NCBI RefSeq assembly: GCF_016894265.1
Contig: NZ_CP069791.1
Coordinates: forward strand, 1,054,001-1,118,000
DNA length: 64,000 nucleotides
Origin: Corynebacterium tuberculostearicum
GTDB lineage: Bacteria; Actinomycetota; Actinomycetes; Mycobacteriales; Mycobacteriaceae
Direction of reading: 5' to 3'
Shown piece after piece: positions 1-8,318 of this stretch. Position numbers and translations under genes: made by a program. A model generated the notes under the pieces. It had not been told where the DNA came from, made no database searches, and was given only the letters and a program-made list of their open reading frames with translations. Numbering within the stretch: position 1 is the stretch's first letter; each line of letters starts with the position of its first letter.

Positions 1-568
1 CCACAACGGCCACTTGGTAGCGGCCAGTGAGGCCGCACACCGCTTTGCCCTCGATACCGTCATCTTTGTTCCCACCGGCCAGCCGTGGCAAAAGTCCCAC
101 CGCGACGTCACTGCGGCCGAGCACCGCTACTTGATGACGATGGTGGCCACGGCCTCCAATCCGAGATTTACCGTCTCGCGCGTAGACATTGACCGCGAGG
201 GGCCCACCTATACAATCGATACGCTGCGCGACCTGCGTGAACTCTTCCCAGATGCGGAGTTTTATTTCATTACCGGTGCCGATTCGCTGGCCTCCATCAT
301 GAGCTGGCATAACTGGGAAGAGATGCTGGAGATGGCGCACTTTGTGGGCGTGACCCGCCCCGGCTATGAATTGAGCGCAGATATGCTACCTGCCGATGCG
401 CAAGAGGCTATCGATCTTATCGATATCCCCGCCATGGCCATTTCCTCCACGGCGTGCCGCGAACGCGCCGGGCAGGGGCAACCCGTGTGGTACCTCGTTC
501 CGGATGGGGTGGTGCAGTACATCACCAAGAACAATCTCTATGGGCCTAACCCAGATAAGCCCCTATAG
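1..568 (+). CDS. nadD: Nicotinate-nucleotide adenylyltransferase, 5' end outside window
   Basis: Catalyses adenylyl transfer from ATP to nicotinate mononucleotide, giving deamido-NAD in cytoplasmic NAD synthesis. The open frame runs in from the left edge (codons from base 2) and begins with the H-N-G-H-L part of the nucleotidyltransferase HxGH motif, so only about ten N-terminal residues are missing. Further support comes from the ITGADSL stretch and the C-terminal I-S-S-T-x-x-R motif that closes the ATP site. It is followed by rsfS and a GpgP-like phosphatase, the same order as in mycobacteria (Rv2421c-Rv2419c). The ATG at 14 is internal and is not the start. Confidence 0.95.
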   Translation, partial: HNGHLVAASEAAHRFALDTVIFVPTGQPWQKSHRDVTAAEHRYLMTMVATASNPRFTVSRVDIDREGPTYTIDTLRDLRELFPDAEFYFITGADSLASIMSWHNWEEMLEMAHFVGVTRPGYELSADMLPADAQEAIDLIDIPAMAISSTACRERAGQGQPVWYLVPDGVVQYITKNNLYGPNPDKPL

Positions 569-687
569 AAACTTCCGCGGCCTTCCCCAGATTTTGGGCA
601 CGGGCCTGCTAAACGTGCAAGAATAGACTCTCAATAGAGATAGTTCATACCGAATATACTCAGACGCGAAAAGGGAATTTTTACACA

Positions 688-1158
688 TTGTCTACTTCTG
701 ATCTTGCCCGCCGCATGGCAGAAACCGCGGCCCACGCCGCGCAAGAAAAGCTGGCCACCAATATCGCGGCCATTGATGTCTCCGATGTCCTCGCTATCAC
801 CGAGGTCTTCGTACTCGCTTCTGCAGACAACGAGCGCCAGGTTGGCTCCATCGTGGATGAAGTCGAAGACGAAATGACTAAGCAGGGCTTCGAGCCACAG
901 CGCCGTGAGGGCAACCGCGAAAACCGCTGGGTGCTGCTGGATTATGGCAATATCGTTGTCCACGTTCAGCGCAATGACCAGCGCGAGTTCTATGGCCTGG
1001 ACCGCCTGTACCACGATTGCCCGGCACTAGAGATTGAGGGCATCGAGGCCCCAGAGCGCCCCGGTGAATGGACCAATGGCGTCAACCCGCGCGAGGTCGA
1101 TTCCATTGATGAGCTCCCGCTGGCCGATAAGGTCCCTGGTGAGGACGAGGAGCTTTAA
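688..1158 (+). CDS. rsfS: Ribosomal silencing factor RsfS
   Basis: RsfS (YbeB/Iojap family) binds ribosomal protein L14 and blocks subunit joining when nutrients are limited. The 156-residue product shows the family core: SDVLAITEVFVLASADNERQ, the GxxxxRREG region and the WVLLDYGNIVVHV strand, then EFYGLDRLYHD near residue 115. A roughly 35-residue acidic tail follows, longer than in E. coli but usual in actinobacteria. The start is a TTG at 688, chosen because it gives the family N-terminus and has an AGGGAA ribosome site about 10 nt upstream. It lies between nadD and the phosphatase gene in one direction, so an operon is likely. Confidence 0.93.
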   Translation: MSTSDLARRMAETAAHAAQEKLATNIAAIDVSDVLAITEVFVLASADNERQVGSIVDEVEDEMTKQGFEPQRREGNRENRWVLLDYGNIVVHVQRNDQREFYGLDRLYHDCPALEIEGIEAPERPGEWTNGVNPREVDSIDELPLADKVPGEDEEL

Positions 1159-1164
1159 ACCCGC

Positions 1165-1863
1165 ATGAGCCGTCGCCTGATCCTGATCCGCCACGGACAA
1201 ACTGCCTATAACGCCACCGGCCGTATGCAGGGCCACCTGGACACTGAGCTGTCCGAGCTAGGCTATGAGCAGGCCCGCGCCGCCGCGCGCCTGCTGCAGG
1301 ATCAGGGCGTGTCTAAAATCGTCGCCTCTGACCTCATCCGCGCGCGCGAAACCGCGCGCGTGGTCGCCGAGGCCCTCGGCATGGATTTCACCACGGATGC
1401 CCGCCTGCGCGAGACACACCTAGGACAGTGGCAGGGCAGAACCTCCGCCGAAGTAGATGCAGAGTTCCCAGGCGCGCGCGCCATCTGGCGCCACGATCCC
1501 ACTTGGGCCCCGCCGGAGGGCGAATCCCGCGTGGATGTGGCCGAGCGTGCCCGGCCCGTCGTCGATGAGCTCATGGCAGACTTCGCCGGCTGGGATCAGG
1601 GCCCCGTCCTCATCGTGGCCCATGGGGGTGCCATCTCGGCGCTGACCTGCCACCTGCTGGGCCTTGACCACGCGCAGTACGGCATCCTCTCCGGACTGAA
1701 GAATACCCACTGGTCGCAGCTGACCGCCCGCCCGGACTTTAACCCGGAAACGCCGCTATCCTCCCTGGAGTTCACCCCAGATAATGTGGGCAGCGCCCAG
1801 TGGTATTTCGACGGCTGGAATATGGGCGGCGAGGTCACCGGGGACGGCGGGGCGGATATCTAG
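1165..1863 (+). CDS. gpgP: Histidine phosphatase, glucosyl-3-phosphoglycerate phosphatase-like
   Basis: Histidine (phosphoglycerate mutase-like) phosphatase of 232 residues. The catalytic R-H-G-Q-T motif is at residues 9-13 and the second catalytic histidine is in the VAHGG motif. The segment R-L-R-E-T-H-L-G-x-W-Q-G and the later W-A-P-P-x-G-E-S-R-V-D-V closely match mycobacterial Rv2419c, which removes phosphate from glucosyl-3-phosphoglycerate in glucosylglycerate/methylglucose lipopolysaccharide synthesis. The gene has the same rsfS-adjacent position. The family assignment is firm; the exact substrate is inferred from similarity and synteny. Its stop codon overlaps the next gene's GTG start by one base. 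Confidence 0.85.
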   Translation: MSRRLILIRHGQTAYNATGRMQGHLDTELSELGYEQARAAARLLQDQGVSKIVASDLIRARETARVVAEALGMDFTTDARLRETHLGQWQGRTSAEVDAEFPGARAIWRHDPTWAPPEGESRVDVAERARPVVDELMADFAGWDQGPVLIVAHGGAISALTCHLLGLDHAQYGILSGLKNTHWSQLTARPDFNPETPLSSLEFTPDNVGSAQWYFDGWNMGGEVTGDGGADI

Positions 1864-2738
1864 TGACGGTCCGCGTCATTACGGACTCCTCCGCGGGCCT
1901 GCCGCCGGAGCTGGCGGAGCAGCTATCCATCACCGTCATTGACCTGCACCTTATGGAAAGCCACGGCAAGGATGGCCTGGAGCGCTCCACCTCGGGGTTG
2001 AGCGCGCTGGAGTTGGCCGCCGCCTACGGCCGCGAAATGGAGCGTGCCCAGGATGATGGCGTGGTGGCCATTCACCTGTCCAAAGAGCTATCTTCCACCT
2101 ATTCCGCCGCGGTATCCGCCTCCGGCGTCTTTCCGCACACGGTGCGGGTAATTGACTCCGGTTCGGCCGGTATGGCCATGGGCGCGGCCGCCATGTCCGC
2201 CGCCAAGCTCGCCTCCCGCGGCGCCAGCTTGGACGAGTGCTATGCCGCGGCCATCGATACCCTCAAGCGCGCGGCTACCTGGGTCTACCTGCATTCCACG
2301 GAGGACCTGCGCCGCTCTGGCCGCCTTTCCCCGGCCACGGCCGTGCTGTCTACGGCGCTGTTGGCCACCAAGCCGATTATGTCGATTACCCGGGGCAAGC
2401 TGGAGCTGGTGGGCAAGACCCGCACCCAGACCAAGGCTTTTACCAAGCTGGTGGACCTCATCGCCTCCCGCGCGGACGGCGAGCCGGCCTTCGTTGCCAT
2501 CCAGCACAACCAAGCCGAAGACGCGGCTGCCAAGCTGGAGGCGCTCCTTGAAGCGGCGCTGCCGCAGGGTTCGTCCTTTATCTGCACTCCGCTTAACGAC
2601 GTCCTCTCTGTCCACGCCGGCCCCTCCGCCATCGGCGTCTCCGCTGTGTTTAGCTCCGAGCCTCCCGCCGAACCAGCACATCCTCACACACGTGGTCGAC
2701 CCCGCGCCTTCTCGCCGCGCCGTTCTGTGGATAACTAG
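1863..2738 (+). CDS. DegV family fatty-acid-binding protein
   Basis: DegV proteins bind a fatty acid in a cleft between two alpha/beta domains; many act as FakB subunits that present fatty acids to a FakA kinase. The N-terminal VRVITDSSAGLP and the STxxx...LSxxLSSTYxxA and IDSGSAGMAMG motifs are typical. The GTG at 1863 is preferred over in-frame starts further upstream because it gives the standard N-terminus and overlaps the gpgP stop by one base (291 residues). No fakA gene is seen nearby. The C-terminal ~20 residues are arginine- and proline-rich, and their coding DNA contains a TTATCCACA-type element (2725-2736). Confidence 0.88.
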   Translation: MTVRVITDSSAGLPPELAEQLSITVIDLHLMESHGKDGLERSTSGLSALELAAAYGREMERAQDDGVVAIHLSKELSSTYSAAVSASGVFPHTVRVIDSGSAGMAMGAAAMSAAKLASRGASLDECYAAAIDTLKRAATWVYLHSTEDLRRSGRLSPATAVLSTALLATKPIMSITRGKLELVGKTRTQTKAFTKLVDLIASRADGEPAFVAIQHNQAEDAAAKLEALLEAALPQGSSFICTPLNDVLSVHAGPSAIGVSAVFSSEPPAEPAHPHTRGRPRAFSPRRSVDN

Positions 2739-2784
2739 GCCCACCGCGCCGGGTTCGTTGACGCCCACAACAAGTTATCCACAG
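2725..2784. promoter_or_regulatory. Inverted pair of DnaA-box-like 12-mers upstream of comEA
   Basis: CTGTGGATAACT at 2725-2736 and its exact reverse complement AGTTATCCACAG at 2773-2784 form a perfect 12-bp inverted repeat with a 36-bp spacer. Each contains a perfect DnaA box (TTATCCACA). The proximal copy ends 53 nt before the comEA ATG. The same 12-mer at the same distance and in the same orientation precedes two other genes in this window (starts at 14216 and 49024). Arm length and spacing suggest two separate protein-binding sites rather than a transcription terminator. DnaA binding is inferred only from the sequence match. Confidence 0.6.
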
Positions 2785-2824
2785 CCCACCTCCGCTCGAC
2801 CTTTCACTGGTGTGCGCCCGCGCT

Positions 2825-2830
2825 TAGCCT
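2825..2830 (+). promoter_or_regulatory. -10 element of comEA (leaderless)
   Basis: TAGCCT lies exactly 7 nt before the comEA ATG, so transcription should begin at or within a base or two of the start codon. No ribosome-binding site is present. The proximal DnaA-box-like element is centred near -59 relative to that start, a position typical of an upstream activator site. Confidence 0.55.
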
Positions 2831-2837
2831 CAGCGCC

Positions 2838-3536
2838 ATGGCGGCACCCAAGATCAGCGAACGACTCCGCGAATTTACCCAACCCACCGGCGAGGAAGAA
2901 CTTCTTGCCGTCGATTACCCGCGCCCGCGGCTGCGCATCAGCCCCTGGCAGGCCTGTGCCGTGGCGGTCATTCTCGTTATCGGCGTGGTGGTCTGGCTCG
3001 GCATTAATGCGCGCTCCGATGACGCCTCCGGCATGCCCGAGCCTGCGGCAATGAGCCCAGGCGCGGCCCCCAGCGAAGAACCTAGCGAGATCATCGTCTC
3101 GGTCATCGGCGAAGTTGCAGAGCCCGGCCTGAAAACACTCGAGCCCGGCGCGCGTGTGGCCGATGCCCTCGATGCCGCCCAGCCGCTACCCGGCGCCGAG
3201 ACCATGGCGCTCAACCATGCGCAGCGGCTTTCCGACGGCCAACAGCTCCACATCCTGCCCTCCGGCGCCGCCCCAGCTCCCGCACCCGGCGAACCCGCCC
3301 CCGCCGGCGACAACTCCAGCAGCCCTGGCGGCAGCGCTAGCGGCAGCGGCGTGAGCCTTAATAGCGCCACCGCCGAGGAGCTCACCGAACTCAAGGGCGT
3401 CGGCGAGGTGACCGCGCAGGCCATCGTGGCCTACCGCGAGGAGCACGGCGGTTTCAAGGACGTGGACGAGCTCCTCGAGGTCTCAGGCATCGGGCCGGCG
3501 AAGCTGGCACAGCTCAAAGATCAAATCCAGCTATAA
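2838..3536 (+). CDS. comEA: ComEA-type DNA-binding protein, helix-hairpin-helix
   Basis: Membrane-anchored protein that would bind incoming double-stranded DNA at the outer face of the cytoplasmic membrane and hand it to ComEC. The 232 residues comprise a cytoplasmic N-terminus, one membrane segment near residues 35-55, and an SLBB-like domain (IIVSVIGEVAEPGL...). A flexible Pro/Ala/Gly/Ser linker leads to a C-terminal double helix-hairpin-helix (LNSATAEELTELKGVGEVTAQAIV and VSGIGPAKLAQL). comEC follows 18 nt downstream. Whether this organism is naturally transformable cannot be judged here; no type IV pilus genes are in the window. Confidence 0.92.
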   Translation: MAAPKISERLREFTQPTGEEELLAVDYPRPRLRISPWQACAVAVILVIGVVVWLGINARSDDASGMPEPAAMSPGAAPSEEPSEIIVSVIGEVAEPGLKTLEPGARVADALDAAQPLPGAETMALNHAQRLSDGQQLHILPSGAAPAPAPGEPAPAGDNSSSPGGSASGSGVSLNSATAEELTELKGVGEVTAQAIVAYREEHGGFKDVDELLEVSGIGPAKLAQLKDQIQL

Positions 3537-3554
3537 CCCGTACTCGAGCGTGCG

Positions 3555-4967
3555 ATGCGAGAACTGCGGCTCGTCCCCGGCGCGGCCACCGCTTGGCTGT
3601 CCGTCATCGCCGTGCTGCTCGCCGGCCGCGGCTGGGCCATCGCACTCATCGCGGTCATCGTCGCGCTGTGCCTCCTTGCCCGTCAATGGGGCCAAGCGCT
3701 CTTTTGCGGTGCAGTCGCTGGGGGTGCGGCGCTCGTCGCCGCGGTGCGCCAGGCTCGTGCTGCCGCTTTCGACCTCGGCACAGAAGTCACCGGGCGCCTT
3801 GTCACTGCACCGACGCAGACCAGCACGGGCGGCTGGCTGCTCAAGCTCAAGGTTCCGGGATACCCGACCCAGCTGCCGGTCTTTAGCCCAGAACCAGTCC
3901 CAGCGGCCGCTGGCGCCGAGCTTACGGCCAGGGTGAGGGTAGGGGAGTCGGATAGGGCGGGTGTCGGAAAGCTCAGCGCCAATGCCGCCGACGTGCAGGT
4001 AACCGCTGAGCCCGAAGGCCTGGCCGGCTGGGCGGCCGAGGTGGCCGAGAATTTCCGCGCACTGGTACTCGATACCGTCGGTCCTTCCAGCCAGGGCCTT
4101 ATCCCCGGCATGGTGCTCGGCGATACCGCGCTGCAAGATACCGCCGAGCGCGACCTGTATATCGCCACCGGGCTCTCACACTTGAGTGCTGTATCCGGCG
4201 CCAATGTGGCCATCGTCTGCTCCGCCGCGGCCGTGGTCTGCGCCGCCTTCGCGCTCGGGCCCCGCGCCCGCGTGGCCGCCTCCCTGTGCGCCCTTGCCAC
4301 CTATGTTCTGCTTGTGGGCTTCGAACCTTCCGTTCAGCGCGCGGCCGTCGCTGGGGTAGTGGGGCTGCTCGCCGTGCTCAATTCCACGCGCATGGAGCCC
4401 ATCCATGCGCTCAGCCTCGGCATCATCGCGCTGCTCTTTGTGGATTCCGACCTCGCCGTGCACTTCGGCTTCGCCCTATCCTGTGCGGCGACGCTCGGCA
4501 TCGTGGCGCTGAGCCCGCTCATCTATAAGCACTTGGCCGTGACCGGCTGGCCCGCCATCTTCCTGCGCGCGGTTGCCGTGGCCATCGCCGCCGATATCGT
4601 CACCCTGCCGCTGGTGGCACTCATGTCCGGCGAGGTCTCCGTGGTCTCCGTGCTGGCCAATATCCTTGTCGAGCCCGCCACCGTGCCGATTACCATCGTG
4701 GGGCTTATCGCCGCCATCTTTGCCCAGCTCGGCCCGCTCGACGTGCTGGGCGCCGGCTTGCTGCGCCTCATTGAGCCCTTCTCGTGGTGGATTAATACCG
4801 TCGCCCACGGCGTGGCCCACCTGCCCGTGGTCACCATTCCTGCTAACCCGCTTTTTACGCTGCTTGCCTACGCCTGGATCATTGCCGGCCTCCTCTATCA
4901 CCGCCCGTGGCTCACCTTGGCGCTGACGCTGGCGGGCATCGCCTGGCTCGGCCTGGCCGCAGGCTAG
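3555..4967 (+). CDS. comEC: ComEC/Rec2 family DNA-uptake channel
   Basis: Predicted polytopic membrane protein of the ComEC competence family, thought to carry single-stranded DNA across the cytoplasmic membrane. The 470 residues contain an N-terminal domain with hydrophobic segments and a soluble OB-like part. The competence domain follows, with the hallmark GLSHLSAVSGANVAIV at about residues 208-224 and several further membrane helices. It ends after the membrane domain and lacks the C-terminal metallo-beta-lactamase-like domain of Bacillus ComEC. Short forms of this kind are known in actinobacteria. It probably forms an operon with comEA. Confidence 0.9.
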   Translation: MRELRLVPGAATAWLSVIAVLLAGRGWAIALIAVIVALCLLARQWGQALFCGAVAGGAALVAAVRQARAAAFDLGTEVTGRLVTAPTQTSTGGWLLKLKVPGYPTQLPVFSPEPVPAAAGAELTARVRVGESDRAGVGKLSANAADVQVTAEPEGLAGWAAEVAENFRALVLDTVGPSSQGLIPGMVLGDTALQDTAERDLYIATGLSHLSAVSGANVAIVCSAAAVVCAAFALGPRARVAASLCALATYVLLVGFEPSVQRAAVAGVVGLLAVLNSTRMEPIHALSLGIIALLFVDSDLAVHFGFALSCAATLGIVALSPLIYKHLAVTGWPAIFLRAVAVAIAADIVTLPLVALMSGEVSVVSVLANILVEPATVPITIVGLIAAIFAQLGPLDVLGAGLLRLIEPFSWWINTVAHGVAHLPVVTIPANPLFTLLAYAWIIAGLLYHRPWLTLALTLAGIAWLGLAAG

Positions 4968-4970
4968 AAT
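4965..4970 (+). promoter_or_regulatory. -10 element of holA (leaderless)
   Basis: TAGAAT overlaps the comEC stop codon and lies exactly 7 nt before the ATG at 4978. It would initiate a leaderless holA transcript and argues against using the ATG at 4969, which is inside the hexamer. Confidence 0.5.
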
Positions 4971-4977
4971 GGCGGGC

Positions 4978-5946
4978 ATGCCTCCAGTACACCTCATCCT
5001 CGGCGACGATGAATTCCTCACCGAACGCGCCCGCCTGCACATCCAGCGCGCCGCGGCCGAGGAGAGCGGATCTTCCGGCACCCGGCCCGAGCTGACCAAG
5101 CTCAAGGCCTCCGAGGTCTCTGAGGGAGAGCTCCTCGAGGCCACCAGCCCGTCGCTCTTTGGCGATAACCGCGTAATCGTCATCAGCGACTGCGAGCGTG
5201 CCGGCAAAGAAGTAGTCGATATCCTCCTGCGCGCCTGTGCCAACCCCGCGCCGGGCATGACCATGGTCATCATCTACTCCGTGACGGCCAAGACGCTGAA
5301 GAAAAAGAAGAAGCAGCCCGAGCTCGTGGCCAAGCTGCGCAAGATTGCGGAGGTCCACGAGGTCTTTTCGCTCTACCCCAATGAGCTGGGCCAGTGGGCC
5401 ACCCGCGAATTTTCCAGCCACGGCGTGCGACCCACCCCGGACGTTATCCACGCCGTGCTTGAGGGAGTGGGCTCTGACCTGCGCGAGCTGGCTTCGGCCA
5501 TCTCCCAGCTGGTCTCCGATACCGGCGGCAATGTCACCCGCGAGGCGGTGCAAAACTACTACGTCGGCGTGGCCGAGGTGGCCAATTGGGACATTGCCGA
5601 CGCCGCCGTCGCCGGCCGCGTCGAAGCCGCCGTATCCACCTGCCGCCGCGCCCTCCAGCTGGGCGCGAGCCCCGTGGCGATTGCCGCCGCGCTGGCCAAT
5701 AAGGTCGGCGCTGTCGCCCGCCTCTACTCCGCGCGCGGGGACCAGTACTCGCTGGCGAGCCAAACTGGCCTGGCACCCTACGTGGTCAAAATGACCCAGC
5801 CCGTGGCCCGCCGCTGGTCCGCCGATAATGTCACCAAGGCCGTCATCCTCGTCTCCGAGCTCGATGCCGCCGTCAAAGGCCAAGGCGGTGAGCCCGAATT
5901 CGCCCTTGAGGCGGCCGTCAAACGCGTCGCGGAACTGGCGCGATAA
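4978..5946 (+). CDS. holA: DNA polymerase III subunit delta
   Basis: Delta subunit of the clamp loader, which opens the beta sliding clamp during chromosome replication. The N-terminus MPPVHLILGDDEFL is the family signature. The LxELxKLxxSE region and the long helical C-terminal collar domain (SDLRELASAISQLVSDT, then VANWDIADAAVAGR) match HolA. A start at 4978 gives 322 residues; the ATG at 4969 would add three residues but lies inside a likely -10 element. The comEA-comEC-holA order is conserved in many bacteria. Confidence 0.93.
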   Translation: MPPVHLILGDDEFLTERARLHIQRAAAEESGSSGTRPELTKLKASEVSEGELLEATSPSLFGDNRVIVISDCERAGKEVVDILLRACANPAPGMTMVIIYSVTAKTLKKKKKQPELVAKLRKIAEVHEVFSLYPNELGQWATREFSSHGVRPTPDVIHAVLEGVGSDLRELASAISQLVSDTGGNVTREAVQNYYVGVAEVANWDIADAAVAGRVEAAVSTCRRALQLGASPVAIAAALANKVGAVARLYSARGDQYSLASQTGLAPYVVKMTQPVARRWSADNVTKAVILVSELDAAVKGQGGEPEFALEAAVKRVAELAR

Positions 5947-5949
5947 GCT
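5944..5949 (+). promoter_or_regulatory. -10 element of the ankyrin gene (leaderless)
   Basis: TAAGCT overlaps the holA stop codon and is 7 nt before the ATG at 5957. The arrangement is the same as at holA and comEA. Confidence 0.45.
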
Positions 5950-5956
5950 AGAAACC

Positions 5957-6346
5957 ATGTCTGAAACGCAAGTGCAAGAATTCGCCGGTCGACTCTTTGA
6001 CATGGCGCGCGAGGGCAACCTGGACCTCCTCGCCTATATCGACCACGGCGTGAATATCGACCTCGTCAACCACGAAGGCCAGTCCTTTATCATGCTCGCC
6101 GCCTATCACAGCCACGCCGAGCTGGTTACCGCACTTGCCCGCGCCGGCGCAGACGTCAACCTACTCAATGACCGCGGCCAGTCCCCGCTGGCCGGTGCCA
6201 TCTTCAAGAAGGAAGACGCGGTTATCGACGCCCTCCTTGCCGCCCACGCCGACCCCACCGCCGGCCAGCCCTCCGCACTGGATTCGGCCCGCCTGTTTGG
6301 TCGCGAGGACCTTATCTCGCGCCTTGAAAGCGAGGCGGGGGAGTGA
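5957..6346 (+). CDS. Ankyrin repeat protein
   Basis: Small cytoplasmic protein of 129 residues made almost wholly of ankyrin repeats. Repeat-like units include DMAREGNLDLLAYIDHGVNIDLVNHEGQ, SFIMLAAYHSHAELVTALARAGADVNLLNDRGQ, and SPLAGAIFKKEDAVIDALLAAHADPT. Such proteins mediate protein contacts and the partner is unknown. A related short ankyrin protein is common beside LysE-type exporters in corynebacteria. Its TGA overlaps the GTG start of the next gene (GTGA), which points to translational coupling. Confidence 0.82.
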   Translation: MSETQVQEFAGRLFDMAREGNLDLLAYIDHGVNIDLVNHEGQSFIMLAAYHSHAELVTALARAGADVNLLNDRGQSPLAGAIFKKEDAVIDALLAAHADPTAGQPSALDSARLFGREDLISRLESEAGE

Positions 6347-6990
6347 CCTGGACATCCTTTTTCACCCTCTTGCTGATGAACCTGGTGGGCGTCGCCTCGC
6401 CGGGGCCGGACATCATTTTGGTGACCCGCTACGCCACCCGCTCGCGCCGCCACGCCATCGCCGCGGCCGCCGGCATCCAGATCGGCGTGCTCTTTTGGTG
6501 CGCCGCCACCGTCTTTGGCGCCGCCGCGCTGCTGACCGCCTTTCCAGAGATCCTCGGCGCGGTCCAAGCCATCGGCGGCTGCTTCTTAGTGTTTATGGGA
6601 ACCCGCGCGCTGCGCAGCGGCATCGCCCAGCGCGCCAACCCGCCCGTGGATCTGGAAGACGCCGCCGCCCAGCTCGGCCGCCTGCGCACCGCCTTCAAGG
6701 TCGGCCTGGCCACGAATATGTCCAACCCGAAAATCGTGCTCTTCCTCGCCGCGATGATCGCCCCGCTGCTTCCGGCTAGCCCACCCATCTGGTTGGCCAT
6801 TGCGCTGACACTTTCGCTCTCGCTGTCGGCCTTCCTCTTCTTCCTCGTCGTCGCCACGGTAATTTCCACCAATGCCGTGCGCCGCAAGCTCATCGCCGCC
6901 GGCCCGTGGATCGACATCGGCTCTGGCCTCTTCTTTATCATCGCCGGTATCGTCCTCATCATCTCCGGCGGGCAGAACCTGCTGGCTTAA
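6343..6990 (+). CDS. LysE/RhtB family amino-acid exporter
   Basis: Predicted inner-membrane exporter of the LysE superfamily with about six helices and 215 residues. The N-terminal segment WTSFFTLLLMNLVGVASPGPDIILVTRYATRSRRHAIAAAAGIQIG carries the family motif (P-G-P-D, then R-x-G-x-x-x-x-x-G-x-x-x-G). The substrate cannot be predicted; relatives export basic or neutral amino acids. It starts with GTG at 6343 inside the ankyrin stop codon. Its own stop overlaps the convergent restriction gene by four bases (6987-6990). Confidence 0.87.
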   Translation: MTWTSFFTLLLMNLVGVASPGPDIILVTRYATRSRRHAIAAAAGIQIGVLFWCAATVFGAAALLTAFPEILGAVQAIGGCFLVFMGTRALRSGIAQRANPPVDLEDAAAQLGRLRTAFKVGLATNMSNPKIVLFLAAMIAPLLPASPPIWLAIALTLSLSLSAFLFFLVVATVISTNAVRRKLIAAGPWIDIGSGLFFIIAGIVLIISGGQNLLA

Positions 6991-8318
6991 AACAGGCGCG
7001 GCGTGCCCTCGGCCACCGTGTCCAGCACCCACTGGGTCCAGCGGGCGACGGTGGAGGCGCGCCGCCGGGACGTCGCCAAGCTCAGGCCCAGCCCCTCCAT
7101 GGCCGCACAAATCTCTGCGGTGCTAGCCACCGCGCCGCGGGCCAGGCTGAGCTCTAGGACTTCGCGGAAAACCCGCCGCGCCGCCAGCGCTCGTATGAGC
7201 GCCGCATTCCGGGCGTCACGCTGCGGTTGCTCGATAACCCGCCGCCCGTGCTCCGTCGGCTCCCACGTGTCCTCTACCGGCTCCGCCAGGCCCAGGTAGC
7301 GCGCGGCATTGGCATAATAATCCGCCTGCCGCGGGTCGAAATCATAGCGCTGGGTAATCTCCGCCTTGCTGAGCGGCTGCAGCGCTATGAGCTCGAGCAA
7401 GTTGACCACCCGCTCGAAGCTATTAGCCTGCGGGAAGGGCACGGCCGGCTCGGGTTCGGGCTCTACCGCCCGCACAATATCGAGCGCCGCCTGCGCGTCC
7501 AGGTGCGAGGCGGACAGCGCGTAGCGGGCGCTATCAACCAGCGCAATGCTGCGAAAATCCGCCGGGTCCCGAAACTCATAGCGGTATAGGTGGAAAATAC
7601 CATTGGAATACACCAGGTAAACCGGCACCACATCCTTGGCCAGGCGCTGCTGGAACCGGCGATACGGAAAATATAGCTGCCGGATATTGAAATCATCCGA
7701 AAGGTGGTTCTTCGCCTCCACCAGCACCAGGTGCTCGAGCGATTCAAAGCCGCCGTCGATCTCCATCTGCGCGCGGTCCACCGCCACATCCACGCCCAAG
7801 TCCGGCAGCCGCACCTTAAGCCCGCGCGTGGACATGCGCCCGGCCACCGTCGCCTGCAATGGCCCGCACCCCAGGAAGTCCTCTAGCATCCCGCTTGCCG
7901 ACGCCCCATTTAACGCCACCGCCTCCGAGCTCACCCCCTCCAACGAGAGGGTGTCGAGCCCCGCCGGCAGCTCCAGCGTGCGTACCTCGCCGCGCTGCGT
8001 TTCTGGAAACCGTTCGTAGAGGTTGAATCGCCCTACCAGGTATTCGCTGCGGCTGACCGGTACGATTCCCAGCTGGAGACGCTGAAAGATCCACGGCCGC
8101 GACGTAGAAAAATCATGCTTGGCCATCAGCCGCGGCTGCCGGCCCGAGAGCCGTTCTAGCTCCCGCGCGCCGATATAGAAATACCCGCGCCGCTCCAGCT
8201 CCGCGTCGTATCCCGCCGCCAGGATGCGCAGCCATCCCCAGTCATTGACGCCGAGTTTCTCCGACTCCGGCACACCAAAGCGCGCCCGCAGCTCCTGCGC
8301 TTCCGGCCCGCTAGTCAC
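6987..8318 (-). CDS. Putative type II restriction endonuclease
   Basis: 443-residue protein encoded directly downstream of, and overlapping by 8 nt, a Dam-like adenine methylase, the usual place for the cognate endonuclease. A PD-(D/E)xK-like core is visible: I-D at about residues 187-188, then V-L-V-E-A-K with E201 and K203. Upstream, the stretch RLMAKHDFSTSRPWIFQ through VPVSRSEYLVGRFNLYERF resembles the conserved region of a family of predicted restriction enzymes (DUF6997-like). The C-terminus looks like winged-helix DNA-binding modules. The start is taken as the GTG at 8318. The recognition site is unproven; GATC is plausible from the methylase. Confidence 0.72.
   Translation of the reverse strand: MTSGPEAQELRARFGVPESEKLGVNDWGWLRILAAGYDAELERRGYFYIGARELERLSGRQPRLMAKHDFSTSRPWIFQRLQLGIVPVSRSEYLVGRFNLYERFPETQRGEVRTLELPAGLDTLSLEGVSSEAVALNGASASGMLEDFLGCGPLQATVAGRMSTRGLKVRLPDLGVDVAVDRAQMEIDGGFESLEHLVLVEAKNHLSDDFNIRQLYFPYRRFQQRLAKDVVPVYLVYSNGIFHLYRYEFRDPADFRSIALVDSARYALSASHLDAQAALDIVRAVEPEPEPAVPFPQANSFERVVNLLELIALQPLSKAEITQRYDFDPRQADYYANAARYLGLAEPVEDTWEPTEHGRRVIEQPQRDARNAALIRALAARRVFREVLELSLARGAVASTAEICAAMEGLGLSLATSRRRASTVARWTQWVLDTVAEGTPRLF

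Noticed and set aside
2725-2784. The comEA-upstream boxes as part of a replication origin
   Set aside because: Only two boxes and no AT-rich unwinding region, dnaA or dnaN nearby. A regulatory role is more likely.
4912-6018. Long minus-strand frame opposite holA (368 codons), and similar frames opposite comEC, lepA, malQ, phoH, recO and uppS
   Set aside because: These are mirror frames of well-identified genes caused by GC-rich third positions; their translations resemble no protein.
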